From Barrientosiimonas humi (lineage in GTDB: Bacteria > Actinomycetota > Actinomycetes > Actinomycetales > Dermatophilaceae), in assembly GCF_006716095.1 (NCBI RefSeq), contig NZ_VFOK01000001.1, positions 62,001 to 126,000 on the forward strand: 64,000 bases of DNA. The letters are read 5' to 3'. A program made the translations under genes and the position numbers. A model generated the notes under the pieces. That model did not search any database. It was given only the letters and a program-made list of their open reading frames with translations, and was not told the DNA's origin. Below, piece by piece: positions 1-7,859 of this stretch (its first letter is position 1; the number at the start of each line of letters is the position of its first letter).

Positions 1-939
1 TCGGCTGCGTTCGCGCTGGCGAGCGACGTCGCATGGCTGTTCGCCGGTCGCCTGCTGCAGGGCGTGGCCGTCGGCGCCGCGTCCGGTGCGCTCACCGCCG
101 CGCTGAGCGAGCTCGAGCCCGGGGGCAACCGCCGGAGGGCGGCGCTGGTCTCCACCGTGGTGTCCGTCGGGGGCCTGGGGCTCGGCCCGGTCCTCGGTGC
201 CGCCGTCGCCGAGTATGCGCCGGCGCCGGGTGTGCTCCCGTTCCTGCTGGAGATCGTGCTGCTGGTCCCGGCGGCGGTCTTCGTCGCGCGGATGCCGGAG
301 ACGTCGCGCGGCGCGGCGCCCGCGCTGTCGAGGTGGCGCCCCCGCCGGCCGAGCGTCCCCGCCGCGGTGCGCGGGGTCTTCCTGACGAGCGGCAGCGCCA
401 GCTTCGCCGCGTTCGCCGTGGTCGGCCTCTTCCTCACGATGGTCCCGGCCTACGTCACGAGCGTGACCGGCAGCGGGAACCTGCTGCTCGGGGGTGCGGC
501 CGCCGCGCTGCTGTTCGCGGCCTCGGCCACGGTCCAGGTGCTGACGTACGGCATGCGGCCGCTGCGGCTGCAGATCTGCGGGCTGCCCGTCCTCGCCCTG
601 GGTCTGGGGCTGCTCGTGCTCGCCGGCAGCCGCGGCTCGCTCGGGGTGCTCCTGGTGGCGACCGCGCTGGCCGGGATCGGTCACGGGCTGGTGTTCCTGG
701 GCAGCCTCACCGCGGTCAACTCGCTCGCGCCACCCGCGCAGCACGCCGAGGTGGTCTCGAGCTTCTACGTCGCGCTGTACGCCGGTGTCGGCGTGCCCGT
801 GCTGGGTCTCGGGATCCTGGCGACCCGCACCGGCCTGCTCGAGGCCGTCGGCTGGTTCGCCGCGTCGGTGGCTGCGCTGTGCCTGGTCGTGCTCACCGGG
901 CTGTGCCTGGCGCACGCCCGCGACGGCTACCGTGCGTGA
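1..939 (+). CDS. MFS transporter, C-terminal part (5' end outside window)
   Basis: The reading frame is open from base 1 to a TGA at 937-939, so about 312 residues of a major facilitator superfamily secondary transporter are present. The visible part begins in a membrane helix with the motif RLLQGVAVGA. It continues with a glycine/proline helix carrying GLGLGPVLGA, which resembles the antiporter motif C of drug/proton exporters. A short basic central loop (RWRPRRP) follows, then six more hydrophobic helices. Motif C suggests an exporter, but the substrate cannot be told. The gene overlaps or abuts the next start, so the two may be cotranscribed. The true start and first helices lie upstream of the window. 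Confidence 0.85.
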   Translation, partial: SAAFALASDVAWLFAGRLLQGVAVGAASGALTAALSELEPGGNRRRAALVSTVVSVGGLGLGPVLGAAVAEYAPAPGVLPFLLEIVLLVPAAVFVARMPETSRGAAPALSRWRPRRPSVPAAVRGVFLTSGSASFAAFAVVGLFLTMVPAYVTSVTGSGNLLLGGAAAALLFAASATVQVLTYGMRPLRLQICGLPVLALGLGLLVLAGSRGSLGVLLVATALAGIGHGLVFLGSLTAVNSLAPPAQHAEVVSSFYVALYAGVGVPVLGLGILATRTGLLEAVGWFAASVAALCLVVLTGLCLAHARDGYRA

Positions 940-940
940 C

Positions 941-1837
941 GTGACCGATCAGGAGATGCGCCCGTCGCTGCGGGTCGGTGTGGTCGGAGCGGGCCGCGTG
1001 GGGTCGGTGCTGGGTGCCGCGCTGCGCGAGGCCGGTCACTCGGTGGTCGCCACCTCCGCGGTCAGCGACGCCTCGCTCGACCGCGCTGCCGAGATGCTGC
1101 CCGGCGTGCCCGTGGTCGAGGTGGACGAGGTCGTACGCCGGTCGGACCTGGTGCTCGTCACGGTTCCTGACGACCAGATCGCTTCTGTCGTCGAGGGATT
1201 CGCGGCCATGGGGCTGCTCGACCAGCCGCGCATGGTGGCGCACGCCGCGGGTTCGCTCGGCCTGGCGCCGCTGGCGCCGGTGCTGGAGCGCGGCGGTCTC
1301 GGCTTCGCGCTGCACCCGGCGATGACGTTCAGCGGCGAGCCCAAGGACGTCGAGCGGCTCGTCGGAACCATCTTCGCCGTGACCGCGACCGACGAGTCGC
1401 TGGCGGTCGCGCAGTCGATCGTGATGGACCTCGGCGGCGAACCGGTCGTGCTCCCGGAGGCCGACCGGGTGACCTATCACGCGGCCCTCGCGCACGCCTC
1501 GAACCACGCGGTCACCCTGGTCGCCCAGGCGCAGCAGGTGCTGCGCGGGCTCGGCATCGACGACCCCGGTCGGGTGCTGCGGCCGATCATGGAGGCCACG
1601 GTCGACAACGCGCTGCAGCGGGGCGACCGGGCGCTGACCGGTCCGGTCGCGCGCGGCGACGTGGGCACCGTCGCGGCCCATCTCGCCGCGCTGCGCGACG
1701 AGACCGTCGACGTGCCGGCCGCCTACCGGGCGATGGCCCGGGCGACCGCCGAGCGCGCGATCGCCCGCCGCACGGTGCCGGCCGAGCTCGTCGGTGAGCT
1801 GCTCGACCTGCTCGGCGAGGACGTACGCCCGGAGTGA
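941..1837 (+). CDS. Rossmann-like/DUF2520 domain protein
   Basis: This 298-residue protein has an N-terminal NAD(P)-binding fold with the glycine motif GVVGAGRVGS. The all-helical C-terminal part is of the 6-phosphogluconate dehydrogenase type and is typical of the DUF2520 family (ProC/ketopantoate reductase relatives). The substrate is unknown. GTG at 941 is chosen because it follows the MFS stop directly; GTG 932 and ATG 956 are in the same frame, and the AGGAG touching ATG 956 is too close to serve it. In many actinobacteria this gene lies next to panC, which suggests a link to pantothenate synthesis. Here panC is about 33 kb away. Confidence 0.8.
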   Translation: MTDQEMRPSLRVGVVGAGRVGSVLGAALREAGHSVVATSAVSDASLDRAAEMLPGVPVVEVDEVVRRSDLVLVTVPDDQIASVVEGFAAMGLLDQPRMVAHAAGSLGLAPLAPVLERGGLGFALHPAMTFSGEPKDVERLVGTIFAVTATDESLAVAQSIVMDLGGEPVVLPEADRVTYHAALAHASNHAVTLVAQAQQVLRGLGIDDPGRVLRPIMEATVDNALQRGDRALTGPVARGDVGTVAAHLAALRDETVDVPAAYRAMARATAERAIARRTVPAELVGELLDLLGEDVRPE

Positions 1838-1907
1838 GTCGCGACCGCCGACCGCCATGTCGCATTTCGGCTAGTCAGGGCCGGTCGAGCGGGTGAGACT
1901 GGTCGGC

Positions 1908-3431
1908 ATGCACACCGATCGAGAGGCCTGCGCCGCCGCCGTCCGCTCCCGCGACGCGCGGTTCGACGGCTGGTTCTTCACCGGGGTGCGCACGACCGGG
2001 ATCTACTGCCGGCCGAGCTGCCCGGCCATGACGCCGAAGGCCGGCAACATGGTCTTCTACCCCAGCGCCGCGGCCGCCCAGGCCGAGGGCTTCCGCGCGT
2101 GCAAGCGGTGCCGCCCCGACACCACGCCGGGATCGCCGGAGTGGAACGTCCGGGCCGACGTCGTGGCCCGGGCCATGCGGCTTATCGCCGACGGCGTGGT
2201 CGACCGCGACGGGGTGGCGGGGCTCGCGACGCGGCTGGGTTACAGCGTGCGGCAGGTCGAGCGGCAGGTGCGCGCCGAGCTGGGCGCGGGTCCGCTCGCG
2301 CTCGCCCGGGCCCAGCGCGCGCAGTCGGCCCGGCTGCTCATCGAGACCACCGATCTGCCGCTCGCCGACGTCGCCTTCGCCGCCGGGTTCGGCAGCATCC
2401 GCGCGTTCAACCAGACCGTGCAGGAGGTCTACGCCGTCGCGCCGCGCGACCTGCGCCGCACCCGCGCGGCCGGCCGCGCTGGGCCCGAGCAGGAAGCCGC
2501 GCCCGCGAGTCCCCAGGCCTGGCAGCTCGTCCCGCTGCGGCTGGCCGTCCGCCGCCCGTTCCTGCCCGACAACGTCTTCGGTCACCTGGCCGCCACCGCG
2601 GTGCCGGGCATCGAGGAGTGGCGCGACGGGGCGTACGTCCGCTCGCTGCGCCTCCCGCACGGCCCGGCGGTCGTGGCGCTCGCGCCCGAGCCCGACCACG
2701 TGGCCGCCCGGCTGTGGCTGTCCGACCTGCGCGACCTCGGCGTGGCCGTCAGCCGGTGCCGCTGGACGCTCGACCTCGACGCCGACCCGCAGGCGGTCGA
2801 CGAGGCGCTGGGGGCCGACCGGCGGCTGGCGCCGCTCGTGCGGCGCGCCCCCGGCCGCCGGGTGCCTCGCTCGGGCGACGCCGAGGAGGCCGCGCTGCGG
2901 ATCGTGCTCGGCCAGCAGGTGTCCACGGCCGCCGCGCGCACCCTGGCGGCGCGGCTCGTCGCCTCGCACGGCACCGCCCTGCCCGAGCCGGTCGGCGGGG
3001 TGACGCACGGGTTCCCGGCGCCGTCCGAGCTCGCCGACCTCGACCCGGCCGAGCTGGCCATGCCCGCCGCGCGACGGCGTACGTTCTCCGGCCTGGTCCG
3101 GGCGCTCGCCGACGGCGACGTCGACGTGCAGCCCACCGCCGACCCGGTGGCCGCGCGGGAGGGCCTCGCGGCCCTGCCCGGCGTCGGCCCGTGGACCGTG
3201 GAGTCGATCGCCATGCGCTGCCTGGGCGACCCCGACGCCTTCCCGGCCGCCGACCTCGGGGTGCGCCGCGGCGCCGAGTCGGTGGGGCTGCCCGGCGCGC
3301 CGGGCGCCCTGGTCGCCGCGAGCGCTGCCTGGCGGCCGTGGCGGGCCTATGCGGTGCAGCACCTGTGGGCCACCTCCGACCATCCGATCAATCGACTTCC
3401 CGAGCCCGGGACGACCAAGGAGTCCGCGTGA
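1908..3431 (+). CDS. Ada-type regulator fused to AlkA DNA-3-methyladenine glycosylase
   Basis: This 507-residue alkylation-repair protein has three parts. The N-terminal Ada metal site has four cysteines (Cys34, Cys38, Cys65, Cys68) with the same spacing as E. coli Ada, where the first accepts a methyl group from DNA phosphotriesters. An AraC-type helix-turn-helix covers roughly residues 85-185. The C-terminal AlkA N-domain and HhH-GPD glycosylase include LPGVGPWTVES and a catalytic Asp at about residue 449 (AADLGVRR). It should sense methylated DNA, activate transcription and excise 3-methyladenine. ATG 1908 is preferred; an in-frame GTG lies at 1893. The O6-methylguanine methyltransferase follows with a 4-base overlap, so the pair forms an adaptive-response operon. 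Confidence 0.92.
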   Translation: MHTDREACAAAVRSRDARFDGWFFTGVRTTGIYCRPSCPAMTPKAGNMVFYPSAAAAQAEGFRACKRCRPDTTPGSPEWNVRADVVARAMRLIADGVVDRDGVAGLATRLGYSVRQVERQVRAELGAGPLALARAQRAQSARLLIETTDLPLADVAFAAGFGSIRAFNQTVQEVYAVAPRDLRRTRAAGRAGPEQEAAPASPQAWQLVPLRLAVRRPFLPDNVFGHLAATAVPGIEEWRDGAYVRSLRLPHGPAVVALAPEPDHVAARLWLSDLRDLGVAVSRCRWTLDLDADPQAVDEALGADRRLAPLVRRAPGRRVPRSGDAEEAALRIVLGQQVSTAAARTLAARLVASHGTALPEPVGGVTHGFPAPSELADLDPAELAMPAARRRTFSGLVRALADGDVDVQPTADPVAAREGLAALPGVGPWTVESIAMRCLGDPDAFPAADLGVRRGAESVGLPGAPGALVAASAAWRPWRAYAVQHLWATSDHPINRLPEPGTTKESA

Positions 3432-3958
3432 GCGACAACAACGACAGCACCACCGCCACCGTGCGCCATCTGCGCATGCCGCAGACCCCGGTCGGACCGA
3501 TCGTGCTGGTGGCCGACGGGGATTCTCTGGCCGGCGTCTACATGCACGAGCACCGGCACGCGCCCGAGGTGACGCAATTCGGGCCGGAGATCGCCGACGA
3601 CCCGTTCCTGGTCGGTGTCGCGAGGCAGCTGAGCGAGTATTTCGCCGGTGAGCGGGAAATGTTCGACGTGCCGGTGTCACCGCGCGGCACCGACTTCCAG
3701 CGACTCGTCTGGGACGGTTTGCGCGAGATTCCCTACGGCCAGACGTGGACGTACGCCCAGCTCGCCCGCCACATCGGCCAGCCGACGGCCAGTCGCGCGG
3801 TGGGGCTGGCCAACGGGCGCAACCCGGTCTCGATCGTCGTCCCGTGCCACCGGGTGGTGGGGTCCGACGGGAGTCTGACCGGTTATGGCGGCGGGCTCGA
3901 CAACAAGCGGGCGCTGCTGGATCTGGAGCGGTCGCACACGGATTCGGCGCTCTTCTGA
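3428..3958 (+). CDS. ogt: Methylated-DNA--protein-cysteine S-methyltransferase
   Basis: This suicide enzyme of 176 residues moves the methyl group from O6-methylguanine in DNA to its own cysteine. The active-site motif VPCHRV places the acceptor at Cys140 and is followed by the family motif LTGYGGG. The MGMT winged-helix DNA-binding part is complete, and the length is normal for Ogt. It starts at a GTG inside the TGA of the Ada/AlkA gene, preceded by AAGGAG at 3418-3423, which supports translational coupling. Together with its neighbour it provides phosphotriester sensing, base excision and direct reversal in one operon. Confidence 0.95.
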   Translation: MSDNNDSTTATVRHLRMPQTPVGPIVLVADGDSLAGVYMHEHRHAPEVTQFGPEIADDPFLVGVARQLSEYFAGEREMFDVPVSPRGTDFQRLVWDGLREIPYGQTWTYAQLARHIGQPTASRAVGLANGRNPVSIVVPCHRVVGSDGSLTGYGGGLDNKRALLDLERSHTDSALF

Positions 3959-4110
3959 GAATCGTCGGAGGAGCCCCGGTCACGACCGTTCGAGGTGGCC
4001 GGAGGCGCGGAGCCGACGCTCAGGCAACCCGGTTATCCTGGCCACGGAGCGCAGCACCGTGCGGTGCCGCACGGTGCACCACCTCGCGAGACCGACCAGG
4101 AGCCAGATCG

Positions 4111-4311
4111 ATGCTGTCGCAGCTGTGGACGTTCATCGCAGCATTGCTGCCGAGCGCGGGTCTGCTCTATCTGTTCGTCATGGTGATCAAGCACATCGTC
4201 GAGGGCGACCGACGCGAACGCGTCGCGCAGCGCCAATGGGAGGCAGAGCAGGACGCCGCGGCGAATGCCGAGCCCGCTTCTGTTTCTTCGCAGGACAAGC
4301 CCGGCGAGTAG
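4111..4311 (+). CDS. Small single-pass membrane protein
   Basis: This 66-residue protein has one strongly hydrophobic segment at about residues 5-26 and then a charged tail rich in Arg, Glu, Gln and Ala. ATG 4111 has a good ribosome-binding site (CAGGAG, 8 bases upstream). A TATCCT-like -10 sequence lies upstream near 4033. I do not recognise the family. Similar short membrane-anchored proteins are common near lsr2 in actinobacteria, but no function can be given. Confidence 0.6.
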   Translation: MLSQLWTFIAALLPSAGLLYLFVMVIKHIVEGDRRERVAQRQWEAEQDAAANAEPASVSSQDKPGE

Positions 4312-4368
4312 CCTTTTCTGCCCATCTGCCCTACGGTGACCTCGGTTTACCGTATTTCGGTGCGGTCC

Positions 4369-4382
4369 GATTCGGCCGAATC
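4369..4382. promoter_or_regulatory. 14-bp perfect palindrome upstream of lsr2
   Basis: GATTCGGCCGAATC reads identically on both strands and lies about 50 bases before the lsr2 start, in the AT-richest part of the leader region. Its position fits an operator or regulator site for lsr2. No specific regulator can be named from sequence alone. Confidence 0.35.
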
Positions 4383-4433
4383 CACACCCATCTTTGCGGG
4401 TGGACGGCCGCTCGAACGAAAGGCATTCTCCCC

Positions 4434-4766
4434 ATGGCACAGAAGGTCATCGTCCAGCTGCTCGACGACATCGACCAGACTCCCGCCGACGAGACCGTGC
4501 GTTTTGCGCTCGACGGTGTGAACTACGAGATCGACCTGACCACCGCCAACGCCGCGAAGCTGCGCGACTCGCTGGCCCAGTGGACCGGGCACGCGCGCCG
4601 CACCGGCGGTCGCAAGTCCACCGGTCGTGGTGGCAGCTCCGGCGGCAGCGGCCGTCAGGACCTGAACGAGATGCGTGAGTGGGGCCGCAAGAACGGCTTC
4701 AAGGTCAGCGACCGCGGCCGCGTCTCGCGCGAGCTGCAGGAGGCCTACGACAAGGCCAACGGCTGA
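4434..4766 (+). CDS. lsr2: Lsr2 nucleoid-associated protein
   Basis: This 110-residue actinobacterial H-NS-like protein bridges DNA and silences AT-rich, often horizontally acquired, genes. The N-terminal half (MAQKVIVQLLDDID and following) is the oligomerisation domain. A Gly/Ser/Arg-rich linker covers about residues 56-75. The C-terminal DNA-binding domain carries the RGR minor-groove hook at residues 94-96. Its length matches mycobacterial Lsr2. The leader contains a palindrome at 4369-4382. It stands alone between the small membrane protein and the convergent NHEJ genes. Confidence 0.95.
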   Translation: MAQKVIVQLLDDIDQTPADETVRFALDGVNYEIDLTTANAAKLRDSLAQWTGHARRTGGRKSTGRGGSSGGSGRQDLNEMREWGRKNGFKVSDRGRVSRELQEAYDKANG

Positions 4767-4805
4767 GCCGAGCAGCAGCCGCGGCCCGGCCGGCGTTCTT
4801 GTCGG

Positions 4806-5729
4806 TCAGGCCGCGCTGATCGGGGCGAACAGGTCGCCCTGGTCGGCCAGCCGCTCCAGCACGTCGTCGAGGTCGAGCTGGCGCAACGACTCCGGGTCGT
4901 CCGCGCCGGTCTCGACCTCGTCCCACGTCCGGGGCGCGGCGGCGGTCGGGCGGTCCTTCCCCCGCAGGCTGTAGGGCGCGATCGTCGTCTTCGCCGCGAC
5001 GTTCTGCGACCAGTCGAGGAACACCTTCCCCGGGCGCAGCGACTTGGTCATCCGCCACACGACCAGCTTGGGCTCGGCCTTCTGCAGCCGCTCGGCGATG
5101 CCGCGGGCCAGCTCCCGCGCGTCGTCGCTGCTGCGTGACCCGTCGAGCGGGGCGTACAGCTGCATGCCCTTGCTGCCGGAGGTGACCGGGACGACGGTCT
5201 CGAGACCCTCGCGCGCGAGCTCCTCGCGCACGAGCAGCGCGACCCGGGCGCACTCGTGCAGCCCGGCCGGGGCGCCGGGGTCGAGGTCGACGACCAGCCG
5301 GTCGGGGTGCTGCGGCTCGGACCTGCCGTCCTCCTCCTCGCCGACCCGCCACTGGGGCACGTGCAGCTCCAGCGAGGCGAGGTTGGCGAAGTAGGTCAGG
5401 TCGGCGACGCCGCGCAGCAGCGGGTAGGTGACCTTCTCGCCGCCGCCCCGCGAGCCGTGGCCGACGATCGTGGCCCGCTCGATCCAGCGAGGCGTGCCGC
5501 CGGGGATGTTCTTCTCGAAGAACGACATGTCGCCGGTGCCGTGCGGCCAGCGCACCCGGGTCACCGGCCGGTCGGCCAGCACCGGCAGCAGCGCGGCGGC
5601 CACCCGCGCGTAGTAGTTGAGCACCTCGCCCTTGGTCGTCTCGGTCTGGGGGTAGAGCACCTTGTCGAGGTTGCTCACCCGGAGCCGCTGGCCGTCCACC
5701 TCGACGAGCAGCTGGTCCTGGTCAGGCAT
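4806..5729 (-). CDS. NHEJ DNA polymerase/primase (LigD polymerase-domain protein)
   Basis: This 307-residue archaeo-eukaryotic primase-type polymerase fills gaps and adds ribonucleotides at broken ends. The metal-binding pair is Asp148 and Asp150 (VVDLDPG). Other LigD polymerase landmarks are the opening SNLDKVLYP, WPHGTG and FFEKNIP. In mycobacterial LigD this is one domain of a single large protein; here it is free-standing and has no 3'-phosphoesterase domain. Its first 8 bases overlap the end of the ligase gene, so the two are translationally coupled and cotranscribed. Confidence 0.93.
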   Translation of the reverse strand: MPDQDQLLVEVDGQRLRVSNLDKVLYPQTETTKGEVLNYYARVAAALLPVLADRPVTRVRWPHGTGDMSFFEKNIPGGTPRWIERATIVGHGSRGGGEKVTYPLLRGVADLTYFANLASLELHVPQWRVGEEEDGRSEPQHPDRLVVDLDPGAPAGLHECARVALLVREELAREGLETVVPVTSGSKGMQLYAPLDGSRSSDDARELARGIAERLQKAEPKLVVWRMTKSLRPGKVFLDWSQNVAAKTTIAPYSLRGKDRPTAAAPRTWDEVETGADDPESLRQLDLDDVLERLADQGDLFAPISAA

Positions 5730-6687
5730 CGGTGTCCTTCGGGGTCAGGTCGGCTGGAGTCAGGTCGGACGCGGTCAGGTCGGGGCGCAGCCCCTTCCAG
5801 GTCGGCTGCCGGAGCCGGCCGACCTCGGAGATCCCGTGGAACTCCAGGTCGACCACCAGGCTCGGACGCACCCACGTCGCCCCGGCCCGCTCGGCGCGCG
5901 GCACGTCGTCGACGAACGGGTCGCCCTCGTCGGGCAGCTCGCGCAGCCGGGGGAGCAGCGCGGCACCGGTGCGTCCCGCGAGCCCGCTGCCGATGCGGCC
6001 CCGATACTGCAGGCCGCTCGTCGTCGGTGCCCCGATCAGCAACGCTCCCAGGCGATCTCGGCTGTCGGTCTCGAACTTCCACCCGCCCACGACGAACGAG
6101 TCGGTGGTGCGGTGCACGGTCTTGCGCCAGTCGTCGCTGCGCCGGCCGGGGACGTACGGCGAGGCCCAGCGCTTGGAGACCACGCCCTCCATGCCTTGCT
6201 CGGCGGTCGCGCGGGAGAGGCCCTCGCCGTCGTCGAACACGGGTGGCACCTGCACCCACGGGCTGCCCAGCCCGGCGCCCTCGAGCAGCTGACGCCGATC
6301 GCGCAGCGGGAGCCCGGTGACGTCGGTGCCGGCCGCGCGGAGCACGTCGAACGCCATCAGGGTGATCGGCGCGGTGGCCGAGAGTCGTTCTGCCACACGG
6401 GCATTGGTCACGTTGAACCGCTCGGCGAGCGCCGCGAACGACGGGATGCCACCGCGCATGACCACGACCTCGCCGTCGAGGAGCAGGTCGTCGTACGCCG
6501 TCAGCCCCGACGCGTCGGTCGTGAGCTCGGGGAAGGCGATCGTCACGTCGCGCTCGGTGCGCGACCAGACCCGCACGCGGCCGCCGCGGACGTCGACGAG
6601 CACGCGCATGCCGTCCCACTTGACCTCGTGGCACCACTGCTCGCCGACGGGAACCCCCACGGCGGGGGTGGCGAGCATCGGGCGCAT
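5722..6687 (-). CDS. ATP-dependent DNA ligase (LigC / LigD ligase-domain type)
   Basis: This 321-residue ligase seals nicks in the NHEJ pathway. The nucleotidyl-transfer motif KWDGMR gives Lys23 as the AMP acceptor. Motif III/IIIa (LLDGEVVV), motif IV (EGVVSK) and motif V (WRKTVH) follow, and then an OB-fold. The start at 6687 gives MRPMLATPA, a usual ligase opening. It is divergent from ku with only 18 bases between the start codons, so the two promoters must overlap or lie inside the coding regions. Together with the downstream polymerase it does the work of the fused LigD of mycobacteria. Confidence 0.93.
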   Translation of the reverse strand: MRPMLATPAVGVPVGEQWCHEVKWDGMRVLVDVRGGRVRVWSRTERDVTIAFPELTTDASGLTAYDDLLLDGEVVVMRGGIPSFAALAERFNVTNARVAERLSATAPITLMAFDVLRAAGTDVTGLPLRDRRQLLEGAGLGSPWVQVPPVFDDGEGLSRATAEQGMEGVVSKRWASPYVPGRRSDDWRKTVHRTTDSFVVGGWKFETDSRDRLGALLIGAPTTSGLQYRGRIGSGLAGRTGAALLPRLRELPDEGDPFVDDVPRAERAGATWVRPSLVVDLEFHGISEVGRLRQPTWKGLRPDLTASDLTPADLTPKDTDA

Positions 6688-6705
6688 GGGGTCATTCTTG
6701 GGGGC

Positions 6706-7707
6706 ATGCGAGCCATCTGGAAGGGCGCCGTCTCGTTCGGCCTGGTCAACGTGCCGGTGAAGCTCTACTCCGCCACCGAGAACCACGACGTGCAGTTCCG
6801 CCAGGTGCACCGGGAGGACGGCGGCCGGATCAGATATCGCCGGGTCTGCTCGATCGACGGCGAGGAGGTCGCCTACGACGACATCGCCAAGGGGTATGAG
6901 ACCGAGGACGGCGAGATGGTCGTGCTCACCGACGACGACCTCGCCGAGCTCCCCACGAGCAGCAGCCGTGAGATCGCGGTCGACAAGTTCGTGCCCACCG
7001 AGCAGATCGACCCGATGCTGTTCGACAAGTCCTACTACCTCGAGCCCGACAAGGCCGCGGTGAAGCCCTACGTGCTGCTGCGCGAGGCCCTCAGCCAGGC
7101 GGATCGCGTTGCGCTCGTGACGGTTTCGCTGCGCACCCGGATGACCGTCGCGGTGCTGCGCGTGCACGACGACGTCATCACGCTGCAGACGCTGCTGTGG
7201 CCCGACGAGCTGCGCCAGGCCGACTTCGGGGTGCTCTCCGAGGCCGCCGACGAGGAGGTCAAGCCGGCCGAGCAGGCGATGGCCCAGATGCTCGTCGAGT
7301 CGCTCGCGGGCGACTACGACCCCGAGGAGTACGAGGACGACTACGCCGCCGCCGTCCAGGAGCTGGTCCAGACCAAGCTCGAGGGCGGCGAGGTCAAGGC
7401 CGCCCCCGAGCCGGAGGAGGCCGGTGGCGAGGTGGTCGACCTGCTCGCCGCGCTGCAGCAGAGCGTCGCCCGCGCCAAGAAGGGCCGCGGCGAGGACGTG
7501 CCCGACGAGGTCGCCGAGGCGGGGGATGCGGGCGAGGTCGAGGAGGAGGCGCCGGCGAAGAAGGCTGCGGCGAAGAAGTCGCCCGCCAAGAAGACGGCGA
7601 CCTCGAAGGCCCCGGCCAAGAAGACGGCGGCGAAGAAGAGCACCGCCAAGAAGTCCACCGCGAAGAAGAGCCCGGCGAAGAAGTCGGCGAGCAAGAAGGC
7701 CAGCTGA
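6706..7707 (+). CDS. ku: Non-homologous end joining protein Ku
   Basis: This 333-residue homodimeric ring protein binds double-strand DNA ends and recruits the LigD activities encoded divergently next to it. The Ku core covers roughly residues 1-255, beginning MRAIWKGAVSFGLVNVPVKL. After an acidic linker, the last 50 or so residues are a Lys/Ala/Ser-rich tail of repeated PAKK/AKKS units, like the extended C-termini that give mycobacterial and streptomycete Ku extra DNA binding. No gene follows for nearly 700 bases; the repeat block begins right after the stop. Confidence 0.96.
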   Translation: MRAIWKGAVSFGLVNVPVKLYSATENHDVQFRQVHREDGGRIRYRRVCSIDGEEVAYDDIAKGYETEDGEMVVLTDDDLAELPTSSSREIAVDKFVPTEQIDPMLFDKSYYLEPDKAAVKPYVLLREALSQADRVALVTVSLRTRMTVAVLRVHDDVITLQTLLWPDELRQADFGVLSEAADEEVKPAEQAMAQMLVESLAGDYDPEEYEDDYAAAVQELVQTKLEGGEVKAAPEPEEAGGEVVDLLAALQQSVARAKKGRGEDVPDEVAEAGDAGEVEEEAPAKKAAAKKSPAKKTATSKAPAKKTAAKKSTAKKSTAKKSPAKKSASKKAS

Positions 7708-7755
7708 GCGAGGGCGTACGGCCATTCCCAGGCCGGCCGAGTAGCTCCGTCGCAA

Positions 7756-7859
7756 GGTGGTCGAGTAGCCCGGCCAACCACGGTGGTCGAGCAAGGCGGC
7801 TGACCACGGTGGTCGAGTAAGGCGGCTGACCACGGTGGTCGAGTAGGCCGGAGCGCTAG
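7756..7859 (+). repeat. 26-bp tandem repeat, four starts (GGTGGTCGAG family)
   Basis: Copies of GGTGGTCGAG start at 7756, 7782, 7808 and 7834, exactly 26 bases apart, with a variable second half (mostly AAGGCGGCTGACCAC). The fourth copy runs into the left arm of the inverted repeat. The array lies in the gene-free block 7708-8375. It belongs to the same GGTCGAG/GTATCGAGACC repeat family as the sequences near 8325 and 27173. Confidence 0.8.

Noticed and set aside
1875-3983. Long open frames opposite real genes, for example 1875-3983, 17279-19879 and 32359-36723 on the minus strand
   Set aside because: They are side effects of high GC and strong third-position bias. Their translations are Arg/Gly/Ala/Pro-rich, show no domains and lie over well-recognised genes.
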